This document shows positions 52,090-61,230 of a stretch of DNA of 64,000 bases, one piece after another (position 1 is the stretch's first letter; the number at the start of each line of letters is the position of its first letter). Source of the stretch: Rubrivivax sp. (GTDB taxonomy: Bacteria; Pseudomonadota; Gammaproteobacteria; Burkholderiales; Burkholderiaceae_C); the NCBI GenBank assembly GCA_004210455.1, contig SEFA01000040.1, positions 1-64,000 of the forward strand. Reading direction: 5' to 3'. The notes below the pieces were generated by a model. It did not search any database and had not been told where the DNA came from. It saw nothing but the letters and a program-made list of their open reading frames with translations. A program made the translations under genes and the position numbers.

Positions 52090-53550
52090 CTACCGGATCT
52101 TTCCTGGTTGCCACTGGCGCCATAGCCTCGACGCGACGCGTCTGACGCGTTCCGCGAATTTCCGCGCCTTGGAGGGGTTCGCCGGCGGATCGATCCCGCG
52201 TCGCGGCGCCTCCGCCAGCCGGCGTTCGCGTTCCATCCCCCTCAATGCCTCGGAGGCCTCCGCAAGGACCGCTTCGAACGGCGTCGAGGCGTCGCTGGCC
52301 GCCACTGCCCGCTGGAGCGCCCGCAGCGGGGCCATCCGCTCGATCCCGAGGACGTCAAGAACCGACGCGTCGCCCAGAGGCGTTTCCCGGCGCTCTCCCG
52401 CTCTGCCCAGGCAACCTGAGGTGGCCAGGTCGACCTGGGTGTGCACGAAGGCCTTGTCCATCGCAAGCAGGTCGAGCCGGAGGAGGACGGACCGGAGGTC
52501 CGCTTCCAGCGGCCGGCCGGCCAGTTCGCTCGGGGACTTGCCGTCCGGGGTCATGAACAGTCCGGATGCCGACAGGACGTTCTCCGATCTCTCGCAGATC
52601 TCGCTCAGCCCACGGGCGGAGAGGGCGGTGTGCTGAGAGACGAAACGGCCGTTGGCGTCGACCCCGAAGTCGCTCCAGACGGGCCTCACGTGTCCGAGCA
52701 TCCACTGACCGACGACCGCTCGCTGGAGCGTGGCGACGTCCGGAAGCTTCCTACCTGGAGATGGCGATCCGTCGATCGCATCGACGATCACCACGCGCGG
52801 CTCGTCGGCGCACAGCGGATCACCGACGGTGGCCCGGGGAAGGCAGAAGTCGATACCGGCCTGTCTGCGCAGGTCGGCGTGCATCGCCGCGCCCATGGCC
52901 ACCCTGAGGGCCGCTTTCGTCGCCTCCCTCACGGCGCCCGACCCTGTCGGCGCGGGAGGGATCGCCAGGAGCCGGAAGACCGGAAGACCGTCGTCGGCGT
53001 CGACGACAAGCTGCGTCGTGCTGTCGGACAAGCGATGCTTCGGCAACGCCCCGCGCCATTGACGCACCTGGGCGGCGCGCTTCGTCGGCGACTCTTCCGC
53101 CTGCGCCCGGCAAGCGAGTGCGGTGCGCAGCGCCTTCGGGTGATGCACGGGTTCCCGGGTCGCCGCGTGGTTCCGTGGCAATTGGGCGATCCCTTGCAGG
53201 CAAAGGACGGCCAAGTTGAGCTTGGCCTGTCCTTTTTCCTGGCTCTCATAACCGCCGCGCTCCTTTCGTTTGATGTATCCCAGGAGGCGGTCGCGCAGGG
53301 CCTGAGCTTCGCCGTCGTCGAAGAGGCCCTCGACCTGCGCACGCCTGATCAGCCGGTCGTAGTCGGCCTTCACGGCCGAGAAGCTGTCCGCATGCGCCCG
53401 GTGCAAGCGGTGCAAGCTGTGCGGTGCGCGCGCCATCAGGCGCCGGAAGAACCCCCCCTGCCTGGCGTCGGCGGGCGACGGCATCTTCCGCGCATCGACA
53501 GGACCGGTGTTCCTGTCGCGAATGCCCGCTGCGCTCACTGACAATGTCAT
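52090..53550 (-). CDS. Effector-like protein with degenerate PI3/4-kinase-like core
   Basis: This 486-aa protein has a polar N-terminus without signal peptide. Residues 180-310 follow the layout of phosphatidylinositol 3/4-kinase-like or actin-fragmin-kinase folds: PTGSGAVREA at 201-210 (ATP-loop position), then a helix, a hinge strand (EPRVVIVDAIDGSP, 250-263) and QWMLGHVRPVWSDFGVDANG at 282-301. The expected catalytic GNxDRHxxN and the metal Asp are not conserved (GHVRPVWSD, and QHTALS for IDxxLS). GAGGAG 8 nt before ATG 53550 fixes the start. The homology is inferred from pattern only. It is divergent from the broken TonB receptor gene. Confidence 0.6.
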   Translation of the reverse strand: MTLSVSAAGIRDRNTGPVDARKMPSPADARQGGFFRRLMARAPHSLHRLHRAHADSFSAVKADYDRLIRRAQVEGLFDDGEAQALRDRLLGYIKRKERGGYESQEKGQAKLNLAVLCLQGIAQLPRNHAATREPVHHPKALRTALACRAQAEESPTKRAAQVRQWRGALPKHRLSDSTTQLVVDADDGLPVFRLLAIPPAPTGSGAVREATKAALRVAMGAAMHADLRRQAGIDFCLPRATVGDPLCADEPRVVIVDAIDGSPSPGRKLPDVATLQRAVVGQWMLGHVRPVWSDFGVDANGRFVSQHTALSARGLSEICERSENVLSASGLFMTPDGKSPSELAGRPLEADLRSVLLRLDLLAMDKAFVHTQVDLATSGCLGRAGERRETPLGDASVLDVLGIERMAPLRALQRAVAASDASTPFEAVLAEASEALRGMERERRLAEAPRRGIDPPANPSKARKFAERVRRVASRLWRQWQPGKIR

Positions 53551-53746
53551 GCGAATGACTCCTCGTGGTTGGCTTGCCATGTCGGCGTGAACGATCCCAA
53601 GCGACGCCAAGCGACGCGCTTCCGCTGTTCTGTCATCGTGCGCGCGGCCTGGTTCCGTGGTCGATGCGCGGCGGGCAAGACCTGGCGCCCCGTTTGCTCA
53701 GGGGGCGCGGTTCCAATGCCGATACACCGGCACTTCCGGGAGGACG

Positions 53747-55912
53747 ATGAAGACGATTCGATACACCGCCTGCGCGGGCGCAGTCCTGGCGATGCTCGGC
53801 GGCCAGGCCCTCGCCCAGCAGGCACCGACGCCGGAGGCGAAGGCGCTGCCCACCGTGGTCGTGTCCGGCAGCGTGGCCGAGCGCCGGCTCGACGAGGCGC
53901 CGTATGCGGCCTCCGTCATCGATGCGGACACGCTGCGCTCGGCGGGGCCGATGATCAATCTCTCGGAGGCGCTGGCCCGCGTGCCCGGCCTCACCGCCAA
54001 CAACCGTCAGAACTACGCGCAGGACCTGCAGCTGTCGTCGCGCGGCTTCGGCGCGCGGGCGCCGTTCGGCGTGCGCGGCTTGCGGCTCTACACGGACGGC
54101 ATCCCGGCGACGATGCCGGACGGGCAGGGGCAGGTCACGCACTTCGACCTGGCGTCCGCCGCGCGCGTGGAGGTGCTGCGCGGACCGTTCTCGGCGCTTT
54201 ACGGCAACAGCTCGGGTGGCGTGATCGCGCTGGTCAGCGCACCCGTGCGCGAGCGCTTCGCCGCGCTGGATGTCGACGCCGGCAGCGCCGGACTGCGCCA
54301 GGCCCGCTTCACCGCCGGCACACCCTTCGGCGACGGATGGGAAGCGCAGGGCGGCGTCTCGCGCATGGAGACCGACGGATTCCGCCCGCACAGCGCCGCG
54401 CGACGCACGCTGGCCAACGGCCGCCTCGCGTGGAGCGGCGCGCGCGACCAGGTGCTGCTGCTGGCGAGCGACATCGATCAGCGCGCGCAGGACCCGCTCG
54501 GACTGACCGCCGCGCAGTTCGCCGCCGATCCGGATCAGACCGCGTCCCAGGCCGGGCAGTTCAACACCCGCAAGAACGCAAGCCAGACGCAGCTGGGCGC
54601 GCGGTGGCGGCACCAGTTCGACGAGGCCGGCGCCCTCTCCGAAGCCGTGCTGGCCGCTTACGCCGGCCAGCGCTCGGTGACGCAGTGGCAGTCCATCGCC
54701 GTCGGCGCGCAGACGCCGCCGGGCAGCGGCGGCGGGGTGGTGGACTTCAGCCGGGATTACGACGGCGTCGACGCGCGCCTGATGTGGCGGCTGGGGTCGG
54801 CGACGCTGGTCACCGGCGTGAATCTCGAACGCCAGCGGGACGACCGCCAGGGCTACGAGAACTTCGTCGGCACCGGGACGTCGCAGCAATTGGGCGTGAC
54901 GGGCGCGCTGCGTCGCGATGAGCAGAACCGGGCCGTGACGCGCGAGGCTTACGCGCAGGGGGAACTCCCGCTGACGACGAAGCTCACGGCGAGCGCGGGC
55001 GTGCGCGCGGGACGGGTCTCGCTCTCCGCCCGCGACCGCTTCCTGGGCAACGGCGACGACTCCGGGTCGCTGCGTTATGACTACGCCAATCCGGCGGTGG
55101 GGCTGGGATGGAAGCTCACGCCGTCCTTGCTGCTGCACGCCGCGCTGGGGCGGGGATTCGAATCGCCGACGCTCAACGAGCTGGCTTACCGCGCGGACGG
55201 GCAGGGCGGTTTCAACACCGCGTTGCGGCCGCAGAAGAGCGTGCAGCAGGAGGTCGGCGCGAAATGGCGCGCGGGGACGGTCGAGCTCGACGCCACCGCC
55301 TTTCACGTCACGACGCGCGACGAGATCGGCGTGCTGACCAACAGCGGCGGCCGCTCGAGTTTCCAGAACGTCGGCCGCACGCGGCGCAGCGGCGTGGAGC
55401 TGTCCGGTGCCTGGGATGTCGCTTCGCGCTGGCGCGCGCAGATGGCGCTCGGGACGCTGAAGGCGCGCTACCGGGACGGTTTCCTGACCTGCACCGGCAC
55501 GCCGTGTCCGGCCGCGAACGTGCCGGTGCAGGTCAGGAAACCGTCCCGGTAGCGCGCCTTCAGCGTCCCGAGCGCCATCTGCGCGCGCCAGCGCGAAGCG
55601 ACATCGCCGTTCGAGGTCGCGCGTGACGGCGAACTGGCGCTCGAATGGCGCGGCGTCAAGCGCGCCGCGGTCAACGACGTGAACAGCGAATGGGCCGGCG
55701 GCTACGGCGTGCTCAACCTGCGCGCGCGCCGCGGCTGGACGGTCGGGGCGATGCGGGCGGAGCTGATTGCGCGCGTCGACAACGCCGCCGATCGCCGCTA
55801 CGTCGGCAGCGTCATCGTCGACGACGGCAACGGCCGGTTCTACGAGCCGGCGCCGGGGCGATCGTTCTGGCTGGGCGTGTCGCTGCGCGCGGCGTCGTCA
55901 CGGGAACCATGA
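53747..55912 (+). pseudogene. TonB-dependent receptor, interrupted by an inverted duplication
   Basis: An outer-membrane receptor frame starts at ATG 53747 (GGGAGGACG upstream) with signal peptide YTACAGAVLAMLGGQALAQ, plug domain (VPGLTANNRQNYAQDLQLSS, RGFGARAPFGVRGLRLYTDG) and beta-barrel strands. A TAG at 55550-55552 (codon 602) ends it early. The same frame then continues without further stops to 55912 and encodes the normal barrel end (ADRRYVGSVIVDDGNGRFYE, then PAPGRSFWLGVSLR). The stop lies inside the right arm of an 87-bp perfect inverted repeat. Loss of the last strands should abolish function unless the feature is an assembly error. Confidence 0.85.
55415..55605. repeat. Perfect 87-bp inverted repeat with 17-nt spacer inside the receptor gene
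   Basis: The left arm 55415-55501 and right arm 55519-55605 are exact reverse complements over all 87 bases. The left arm reads as normal receptor sequence (barrel strands ending LTCTG), so the right arm is the copied one. The arm-spacer junction holds CACCGGCACG/CGTGCCGGTG, which could have seeded strand switching. Confidence 0.97.
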
Positions 55913-56620
55913 CCAGGGCCGGCGTGTCGTCTGCGGCGGTTGGAAGGCGGCGATGGACGGCTTGTACCGGTCATCGGTGTCGGAGATCAGGAGCAGAAGA
56001 ACCTCCCGGCGCCGCTCGCCCACCAGCCTCGGCTGGCGTTCCGCCCTGCGCGGTCCATCGACCACCCTCGGGCCGTCCGTCCGGAACAGCGCTTCCGTCA
56101 ACGACGCCCGCAGACGGGCGGCCGCCAGGTCGCGCCGCCGACCCTCCTTCATCGTCCGCAGGGCGACGGCATCGCGGAGCAGCGGTGCCAGTACCTTGTC
56201 CCGCGGCTTGAACGGGCTGAATGGGGACGCCTGACGGAGCATGTCGGACAGTTCCCAGCCGTCGATGCGCGCCCGGCTCACCGGTGTCGAGGCGGCAGGG
56301 GCGCGCGCCGGGCCGGTCGAGAGGGGGACGAGCTTGCCGGCGAGCCATTCGCGCCCGCTCGCTTCGGGCCGCCCGGACTTGCGGGTGCGGAAGGCGGTTC
56401 GATTCACATCGTGACGATTGAAGGGGTGGTCCGGGCAGCCAGACACCGGGCAGACGGAACCTTGCCTGGCCAGATCATCGGTCACGCGTTTGTTCAGCTG
56501 CTCCAGGAACTGTCGAGGTCGATCGTCGCTCTGAGAGCCTCCAATGGCTCCGTTCGGAGCCGGTTCTGTTGGGCCTATCGAATTCAGAGGGGACATGCTG
56601 GCGAGCCTGGAAGTGCTCAT
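55898..56620 (-). CDS. Orphan hypothetical protein with possible Cys/His metal site
   Basis: This 240-aa soluble protein has a disordered N-terminus of about 35 residues (SPLNSIGPTEPAPNGAIGGS) and a Cys/His cluster, CPVSGCPDHPFNRH at residues 57-70, that could bind zinc. A basic helical region follows (DAVALRTMKEGRRRDLAAAR), then REVLLLLISDTDDRYKP near the end. No family was recognised. It has the same general build as the genes at 49894 and 52090 and lies on the same strand. GGAGG ten bases upstream supports ATG 56620. It overlaps the end of the receptor remnant by 15 bp. Confidence 0.55.
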   Translation of the reverse strand: MSTSRLASMSPLNSIGPTEPAPNGAIGGSQSDDRPRQFLEQLNKRVTDDLARQGSVCPVSGCPDHPFNRHDVNRTAFRTRKSGRPEASGREWLAGKLVPLSTGPARAPAASTPVSRARIDGWELSDMLRQASPFSPFKPRDKVLAPLLRDAVALRTMKEGRRRDLAAARLRASLTEALFRTDGPRVVDGPRRAERQPRLVGERRREVLLLLISDTDDRYKPSIAAFQPPQTTRRPWSWFP

Positions 56621-56642
56621 GGTTGGAGGGCCTCCGGAAGGA

Positions 56643-57122
56643 TCAGCGGGCCGGACGGTCATGCAGCTGCCGCGCGATCGCCGCCAGCGCGGCGTCCAGC
56701 CCCGATCGCAGGCCGAGTTCCACGAAGCCGTTGGTGTCCATCAGTTCCACCAGTTCGTCGCTGGCGAAGCGCCGACGGCCGTCGTCCACATGGTCGCCGA
56801 CGCGGCGCAGCGCGTCGTCGCGCACGGCGCGATCCGGGGCTCTCTCCACGGCGTCGAGCAGTTCGATCAGCGGTCCGTCGAAGCCGTCCAGCAGGACTTC
56901 CAGATCCGCGATCGCGTCGTCGAGCGCGATCGTCAGGCGCGCGCGATCCGGATGCTGCTCGCAGCGCCCGACGACGGCGCGACGCAGGTCGTCCACCGCC
57001 AGTCGCAATCGGCGCCGCGTCTGGAGCCAGGCCTGACGCGGCGGGGGCAGGGAGTCGCCGGCGCGCGGCCTGGCGGGAAGCGCGTCGGGAGCGGCGACGC
57101 GTGGGGCGTGCGGAGATGTCAT
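56643..57122 (-). CDS. Helical hypothetical protein downstream of the stressosome operon
   Basis: This 159-aa protein has a short Pro/Arg-rich N-terminus, then predicted helices (QAWLQTRRRLRLAVDDLRRA, IALDDAIADLEVLLDGFDGP, GLRSGLDAALAAIARQLHD). No family was recognised. It lies 67 bp after the hybrid kinase gene on the same strand, so it may be the last member of that operon. The start (ATG 57122, weak GGGG upstream) is uncertain; the longer frame begins at 57173. Confidence 0.55.
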   Translation of the reverse strand: MTSPHAPRVAAPDALPARPRAGDSLPPPRQAWLQTRRRLRLAVDDLRRAVVGRCEQHPDRARLTIALDDAIADLEVLLDGFDGPLIELLDAVERAPDRAVRDDALRRVGDHVDDGRRRFASDELVELMDTNGFVELGLRSGLDAALAAIARQLHDRPAR

Positions 57123-57189
57123 CCCCGTATGTCGCCTGGCAACGCGCGCGGGTTCGTGCCCGGCTGCGTTCAAGGAGCGACCCGCGGGA

Positions 57190-59250
57190 TCAACTCGCGG
57201 CGAGCTGCTCCACCAGCCGCATCAGCAGCTGAGGCTTGAGCGGCTTGGGCAGGTGCGCGTCGAAGCCCGCCTGCAACGCCTGCTGCCGGTCCACGTCGCG
57301 CGAGAAGGCGGTCAACGCGATCGCCGGCAGACGCTCGCCGGGGACCTCCAGCGCGCGGATGTCGCGGATCAGCTCGTAGCCGTCGCGGCCCGGCAAGCCG
57401 ATGTCGCTGACCAGCAGGTCGAACGCGCCGTCGGCCAGCGCCCGCAGCGCGTCGTCGGCGCCGTGGACCACGGCCGCGCGGATGCCGCGATCCTCAAGGA
57501 TGAGCTTGAGCATCGCGGCGGCGTCCACGTCGTCCTCGACGACCAGCACGCGCAGTCCCGTCAGCGGGATTGCGGGCGGGTCGCCGGCGCCTGGCCCCGC
57601 GACCCCGGGCGTCCCGGACCCGCCGGTGGCCTCCGACGCGCCGGACGCGCCGGACGTGCCGGAAGGGCTCAAGGCGCCGTAGGCGGTCAGGCCTCCGGAC
57701 GCCGTGTCCGCGTCCAGCACCGACGGCGCCGCGTCTTCGCCGGGCAGCCAGAAGCGGATGGCCGCGCCGCGGCCGCGGCCCTCGCTGTGCACATCGACCC
57801 AGCCGCCGTGCGCCTCGACCAGACTCTTGACGATCGCCAGGCCCAGACCGAGTCCGCCGTGCTGCCGGCTGCTCGCCGCGTCGCTCTGCGTGAAGCGGTC
57901 GAAGACGTGCGGCAGGAACTCGGGTGCGATGCCCTGGCCCTGGTCGCGGACCTCGACCACTACGCCCGCGTCCTGCGCATGCATCGCCAGCGTGATCGCG
58001 CTGCCGCGCGGCGAGAACTTCGCCGCGTTGCCCATCAGGTTCCAGACCACCTGCTGCAGCCGCCCGCTGTCGGCCAGCAGGACGGTGGACTCGTCGAGCA
58101 GGTCCAGCTCGATCCGGTGGCCGCTCTCGTCGAGCGTGTGCTGGATCGCCGCCACCGCCGTGCGCAGCACCTCGCCCGCCTCGACGCGCTCGCGCGTCAG
58201 CGGCAGCTTGCCCACGTTCAGGCGGGACATGTCGAGGATGTCCGTGATCATCCGCGCCTGGATCGACACGTTGCGATCGATCGCGGCGAGTCCCTTGACC
58301 AGCAGCTCCGGCGGGCTGTGGCGCTGCAGCACGTGCGTCCAGCCCATGATCGCGTTGAGCGGCGTGCGCAATTCGTGCGAGAGCACCGCGATCAGGTCGT
58401 CCTTCATCCGGGACAGCGCCTCGGCCTCGCCGCGCGCGCTGCGCTCGCGGTCCAGCAGTTCCTGGCGCTGCCGGGCGAGGCGCCGCTGCTGCGAGATGTC
58501 CGCGGCCATCGCCATGCACACCCCGGGCTCGATCGGCGCGGAAGCGGTCCATTCGACCGGCACCTGCGCCCCGTCGTGGGATCGCAGCGGGAACTCGGCA
58601 TGCAGCCCGTCGCTGCCCAGCGCCGTCACGAAGGCCAGCGCGGCGGCCCGGTCGGCATCGCCGACGAAGTCCGTCAGGGGCCGGCCGATGAGGGCTTCGC
58701 CCTCGTCGGGCTGCAGGCCGAGCAGTGCGAGCATCGCCGGATTGGCGTCCAGAACGGTGCCGTCGCCCGCCTTGAGCAGGCAGATGCCGCCGGGCGCCTG
58801 CGCATAGACGGCGCGGAACTTGGCCTCGCTGCGCCGCATCGCGTCCTCGGCGGTGCGCGTGCGCACCAGCGCCTGGATCGTCGAGACCAGCACGGCCGGT
58901 TCCACCGGATGCGTCAGGTAGGCGTCCGCGCCGGCGTCCAGGCCGCGCACCTTGTCCTCGTCGGTGAGGTAGGCGGCGGTCAGGTGGATCACCGGCAGCC
59001 GGAAGGTGCTGACCTGCGCGCGCAGACGCTGGCAGAGTTCGAAGCCGTCGATGTCGGGCAGATGGATGTCGAGCACGACCGCCGACAGGCCCTGGTCCGC
59101 GATCCGGAGCGCCTCCGCACCGGTGGCGGCCTCCACCGTCGGGAACCCCGCCGCGTGGAGCTGGCGCACCGTCGTGTAACGGCCGATCGGATCGTCGTTG
59201 ACCACCAGCACGCAGTGCTGCGAACGATCGATGAAGCGCGCCTCGCTCAT
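57190..59250 (-). CDS. Hybrid histidine kinase: REC-PAS-HisKA-HATPase-REC
   Basis: The 686-aa cytoplasmic protein has an N-terminal receiver (CVLVVNDDPIGRYTTV, acceptor in AVVLDIHLPDIDG), a PAS domain (about residues 155-270), HisKA with AVLSHELRTPLNAIMGWTHV, a HATPase with GGLGLGLAIVKSLVEAHGG, a Gly/Ser/Pro linker and a second receiver (RVLVVEDDVDAAAML, acceptor in LLVSDIGLPGRDG). The start at 59250 overlaps the preceding kinase stop (ATGA). As the final signalling gene of the rsb operon it probably reads out stressosome activation. No DNA-binding output is present. Confidence 0.92.
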   Translation of the reverse strand: MSEARFIDRSQHCVLVVNDDPIGRYTTVRQLHAAGFPTVEAATGAEALRIADQGLSAVVLDIHLPDIDGFELCQRLRAQVSTFRLPVIHLTAAYLTDEDKVRGLDAGADAYLTHPVEPAVLVSTIQALVRTRTAEDAMRRSEAKFRAVYAQAPGGICLLKAGDGTVLDANPAMLALLGLQPDEGEALIGRPLTDFVGDADRAAALAFVTALGSDGLHAEFPLRSHDGAQVPVEWTASAPIEPGVCMAMAADISQQRRLARQRQELLDRERSARGEAEALSRMKDDLIAVLSHELRTPLNAIMGWTHVLQRHSPPELLVKGLAAIDRNVSIQARMITDILDMSRLNVGKLPLTRERVEAGEVLRTAVAAIQHTLDESGHRIELDLLDESTVLLADSGRLQQVVWNLMGNAAKFSPRGSAITLAMHAQDAGVVVEVRDQGQGIAPEFLPHVFDRFTQSDAASSRQHGGLGLGLAIVKSLVEAHGGWVDVHSEGRGRGAAIRFWLPGEDAAPSVLDADTASGGLTAYGALSPSGTSGASGASEATGGSGTPGVAGPGAGDPPAIPLTGLRVLVVEDDVDAAAMLKLILEDRGIRAAVVHGADDALRALADGAFDLLVSDIGLPGRDGYELIRDIRALEVPGERLPAIALTAFSRDVDRQQALQAGFDAHLPKPLKPQLLMRLVEQLAAS

Positions 59251-60161
59251 GCGTCGGGCACCTCCGCGGCGGCGCCCGGCAGCCGCAGCGGCAGCGTCAC
59301 CGAGAACACCGAGCCCACGCCCGGCTCGCTGCGCAGGCCGACGCGGCCGCCCAGCAGCTCCGCCAGCCGCTTGCTCAGCGACAGGCCCAGGCCGGTGCCG
59401 CGCAGCCGCTTCTGGATCGGCGAGCCGATCTGGATGAAGTCCTGGAAGATCGCGTCGTGGAACTCCGGCGCGATGCCGATGCCGGTGTCGGCCACGGAGA
59501 AGGTGATCTCGTCCTCGCCCGGAACGCCCGACGCGGCCGGCGCGGTCACGGCGCTGACGCGCACCTCGCCCTGCGCGGTGAACTTCAGCGCGTTGGAGAT
59601 GTAGTTGCGCAGGATCTGCGACAGCTTGGCGTCGTCGGTGAAGAGCTGGGCGATGCCCTGCGGCTCCTCGAAGATCAGTTGGACGTCCGGATTGACCAGC
59701 ACCGGCTTGAACATGCCGCGCAGCGCGGCGAAGAGGTCGACCAGCTCGAACCAGCCCGGCGACACGTCGATGCGGCCCGCTTCGACCTTGGCCAGGTCCA
59801 GCAGGTCGTTGACCATGTCGGCAAATTCTTCCGACGTGGTGCGGATGAAATTGATCTGCTTTTCCTGTTCGTCGGTCAGCGGGCCGTCCACCCGGTCCAG
59901 CAGCAGCCGCGTCAGGCTGCGGATCGACGAGATGGGGGTGCGGAATTCGTGGCTCATGTAGGCCAGGAAGCGACTCTTGAGCTCGGTGGCCTGCCGCAGC
60001 TGCTGCGCCTGCGTGTCGAGCTCCGCGTAGAGGGCGAGCACGCCGCGATTGGTCTCGTCGAGTTCCGCCTGCAGCGCCTCGACCTGCGCCTGCGAGCTGG
60101 TCAGCGCGTCGCGCAGGGCGACGGTGTCGTCGATGGGCATCGTGTCCTTCCTGAGCGTCAT
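59247..60161 (-). CDS. Cytoplasmic sensor histidine kinase of the stressosome operon
   Basis: The 304-aa product has an N-terminal coiled coil (SSQAQVEALQAELDETNRGV), HisKA with H-box FLAYMSHEFRTPISSIRSLT and a HATPase domain (LRNYISNALKFTAQG, FSVADTGIGIAPEF, RGTGLGLSLSKRLAELLGG). There is no membrane segment or sensor domain, so its input is probably another protein, by position the RsbT/phosphatase branch. The start at 60161 overlaps the phosphatase stop (ATGA); ATG 60140 with AGGAAGGA upstream is an alternative. It is coupled to the hybrid kinase downstream. Confidence 0.9.
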   Translation of the reverse strand: MTLRKDTMPIDDTVALRDALTSSQAQVEALQAELDETNRGVLALYAELDTQAQQLRQATELKSRFLAYMSHEFRTPISSIRSLTRLLLDRVDGPLTDEQEKQINFIRTTSEEFADMVNDLLDLAKVEAGRIDVSPGWFELVDLFAALRGMFKPVLVNPDVQLIFEEPQGIAQLFTDDAKLSQILRNYISNALKFTAQGEVRVSAVTAPAASGVPGEDEITFSVADTGIGIAPEFHDAIFQDFIQIGSPIQKRLRGTGLGLSLSKRLAELLGGRVGLRSEPGVGSVFSVTLPLRLPGAAAEVPDA

Positions 60162-61228
60162 GCGCGATCCTGGCGGCGGACCACCACCACGGTCGCATCG
60201 TCCCTGCCGCGCAGGTGGTCGCGGAGGATCCAGCCGGCGATCACCGCCGGATCGGCTTGCAGCAGACCCGGCGTCTCCTCCAGCGTCCAGCGGGAAACGA
60301 TGCCGTCGGAGAACAGCACCAGGATCGCATGCGGCGCCCAATCGTAGACGACATCCTGCAGCCGGCGGATCTGGACGCCCAAGGTGCCGTGCTGGGACAG
60401 CAGCGTGCGGTCCGACACGCCGGAGATCAGGCGGCCCGAAATGTTGCCGGCGCCGGCGAACAGCAGCGGTCCCCCCGGCACCAGCGACAGCGCCGCCGAC
60501 GCCGCGCCGCGCGTGCTGCGCAGCGCATCGTGGGAGCGTTCCAGGAAGGCGGCGGGCGAGGCGAGGTGGCCGGGCTCGGCACGCGCGAGCAGCGTCATGA
60601 GCTTGTCCGATGCCTCGGCCGCGTCGACGCCGTGGCCCAGGCCATCGGCCACGGCGAGCGACCAGCGCTCGCGACCCTGGTCGGGATCGCGCCGCAGCGC
60701 CCAGGCGTCGCCGCTGACGGTCTCGCCCGGCGCGGCCAGCGACAGGCCCGCGATGTCGAAGGCGATGCCGGCGCCAGCGTGCACCGCCGCGAGGCCGTCG
60801 GACGTGCCGGCGCGGCTCCCCTGGGCGCGCGGTCCGAAGCGCGCGGCCAGCACCGTTCCGCGTTGCGGCGCGGAGAAACCGCCGAAGCGGGCGGCCATGC
60901 GCCGGATCGCGCCGAGGCCGGTCCCGGCCGTGCCGCCGGTGCTGTAGCCGTCCTGCAGACAGCGCGACAGGTCCATGCCGTTGCCCTGGTCGAGCGACAG
61001 CACCTCCACGCCCCGGCCGTCCGTCTCGTCCACGCCGATCAGCAGCGCGGCCTGGCGACCGGGACCGACGTGGCGGAACAGGTTGGTGCCCAGTTCGGTC
61101 ACCGCCAGCGCGAGCCGGCCGGCGGATTCTTCGTCGAAGGCGAGCTCGGTCGCGAGCGCCTGGGCGGCACGGCGGGCTTCCCCCACCTGACTCGCGTCGT
61201 CGATGGGGAAGCGTCGATAGGCGCGCAC
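60158..61228 (-). CDS. RsbT/RsbW-like ATPase fused to PP2C (SpoIIE-type) phosphatase
   Basis: This 356-aa fusion has an anti-sigma-like HATPase at about residues 5-135 (LALAVTELGTNLFRHVGPGR as the N-box, LSLDQGNGMDLSRC, GTAGTGLGAIRRMAARFGG). The PP2C domain at about 160-355 has WSLAVADGLGHGVDAAEASD and RDDATVVVV. It occupies the RsbX position of Gram-negative rsbRSTX operons, where the phosphatase resets phosphorylated RsbR/RsbS. The GTG start at 61228 lies 2 nt after the rsbT stop with GGAAG suitably placed; the frame open to 61759 is a shadow of rsbT. Confidence 0.88.
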   Translation of the reverse strand: MRAYRRFPIDDASQVGEARRAAQALATELAFDEESAGRLALAVTELGTNLFRHVGPGRQAALLIGVDETDGRGVEVLSLDQGNGMDLSRCLQDGYSTGGTAGTGLGAIRRMAARFGGFSAPQRGTVLAARFGPRAQGSRAGTSDGLAAVHAGAGIAFDIAGLSLAAPGETVSGDAWALRRDPDQGRERWSLAVADGLGHGVDAAEASDKLMTLLARAEPGHLASPAAFLERSHDALRSTRGAASAALSLVPGGPLLFAGAGNISGRLISGVSDRTLLSQHGTLGVQIRRLQDVVYDWAPHAILVLFSDGIVSRWTLEETPGLLQADPAVIAGWILRDHLRGRDDATVVVVRRQDRA

Positions 61229-61230
61229 GA

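Noticed and set aside
53633-55306. 557-codon frame antisense to the TonB receptor
   Set aside because: The receptor has clear signal peptide, plug and barrel sequence on the plus strand; the antisense product is Arg/Gln-rich shadow.
55468-55674. Minus-strand 68-codon frame encoding the same peptide as the receptor's C-terminal part
   Set aside because: It arises only because the 87-bp inverted repeat is read on the opposite strand; it is not an independent gene.
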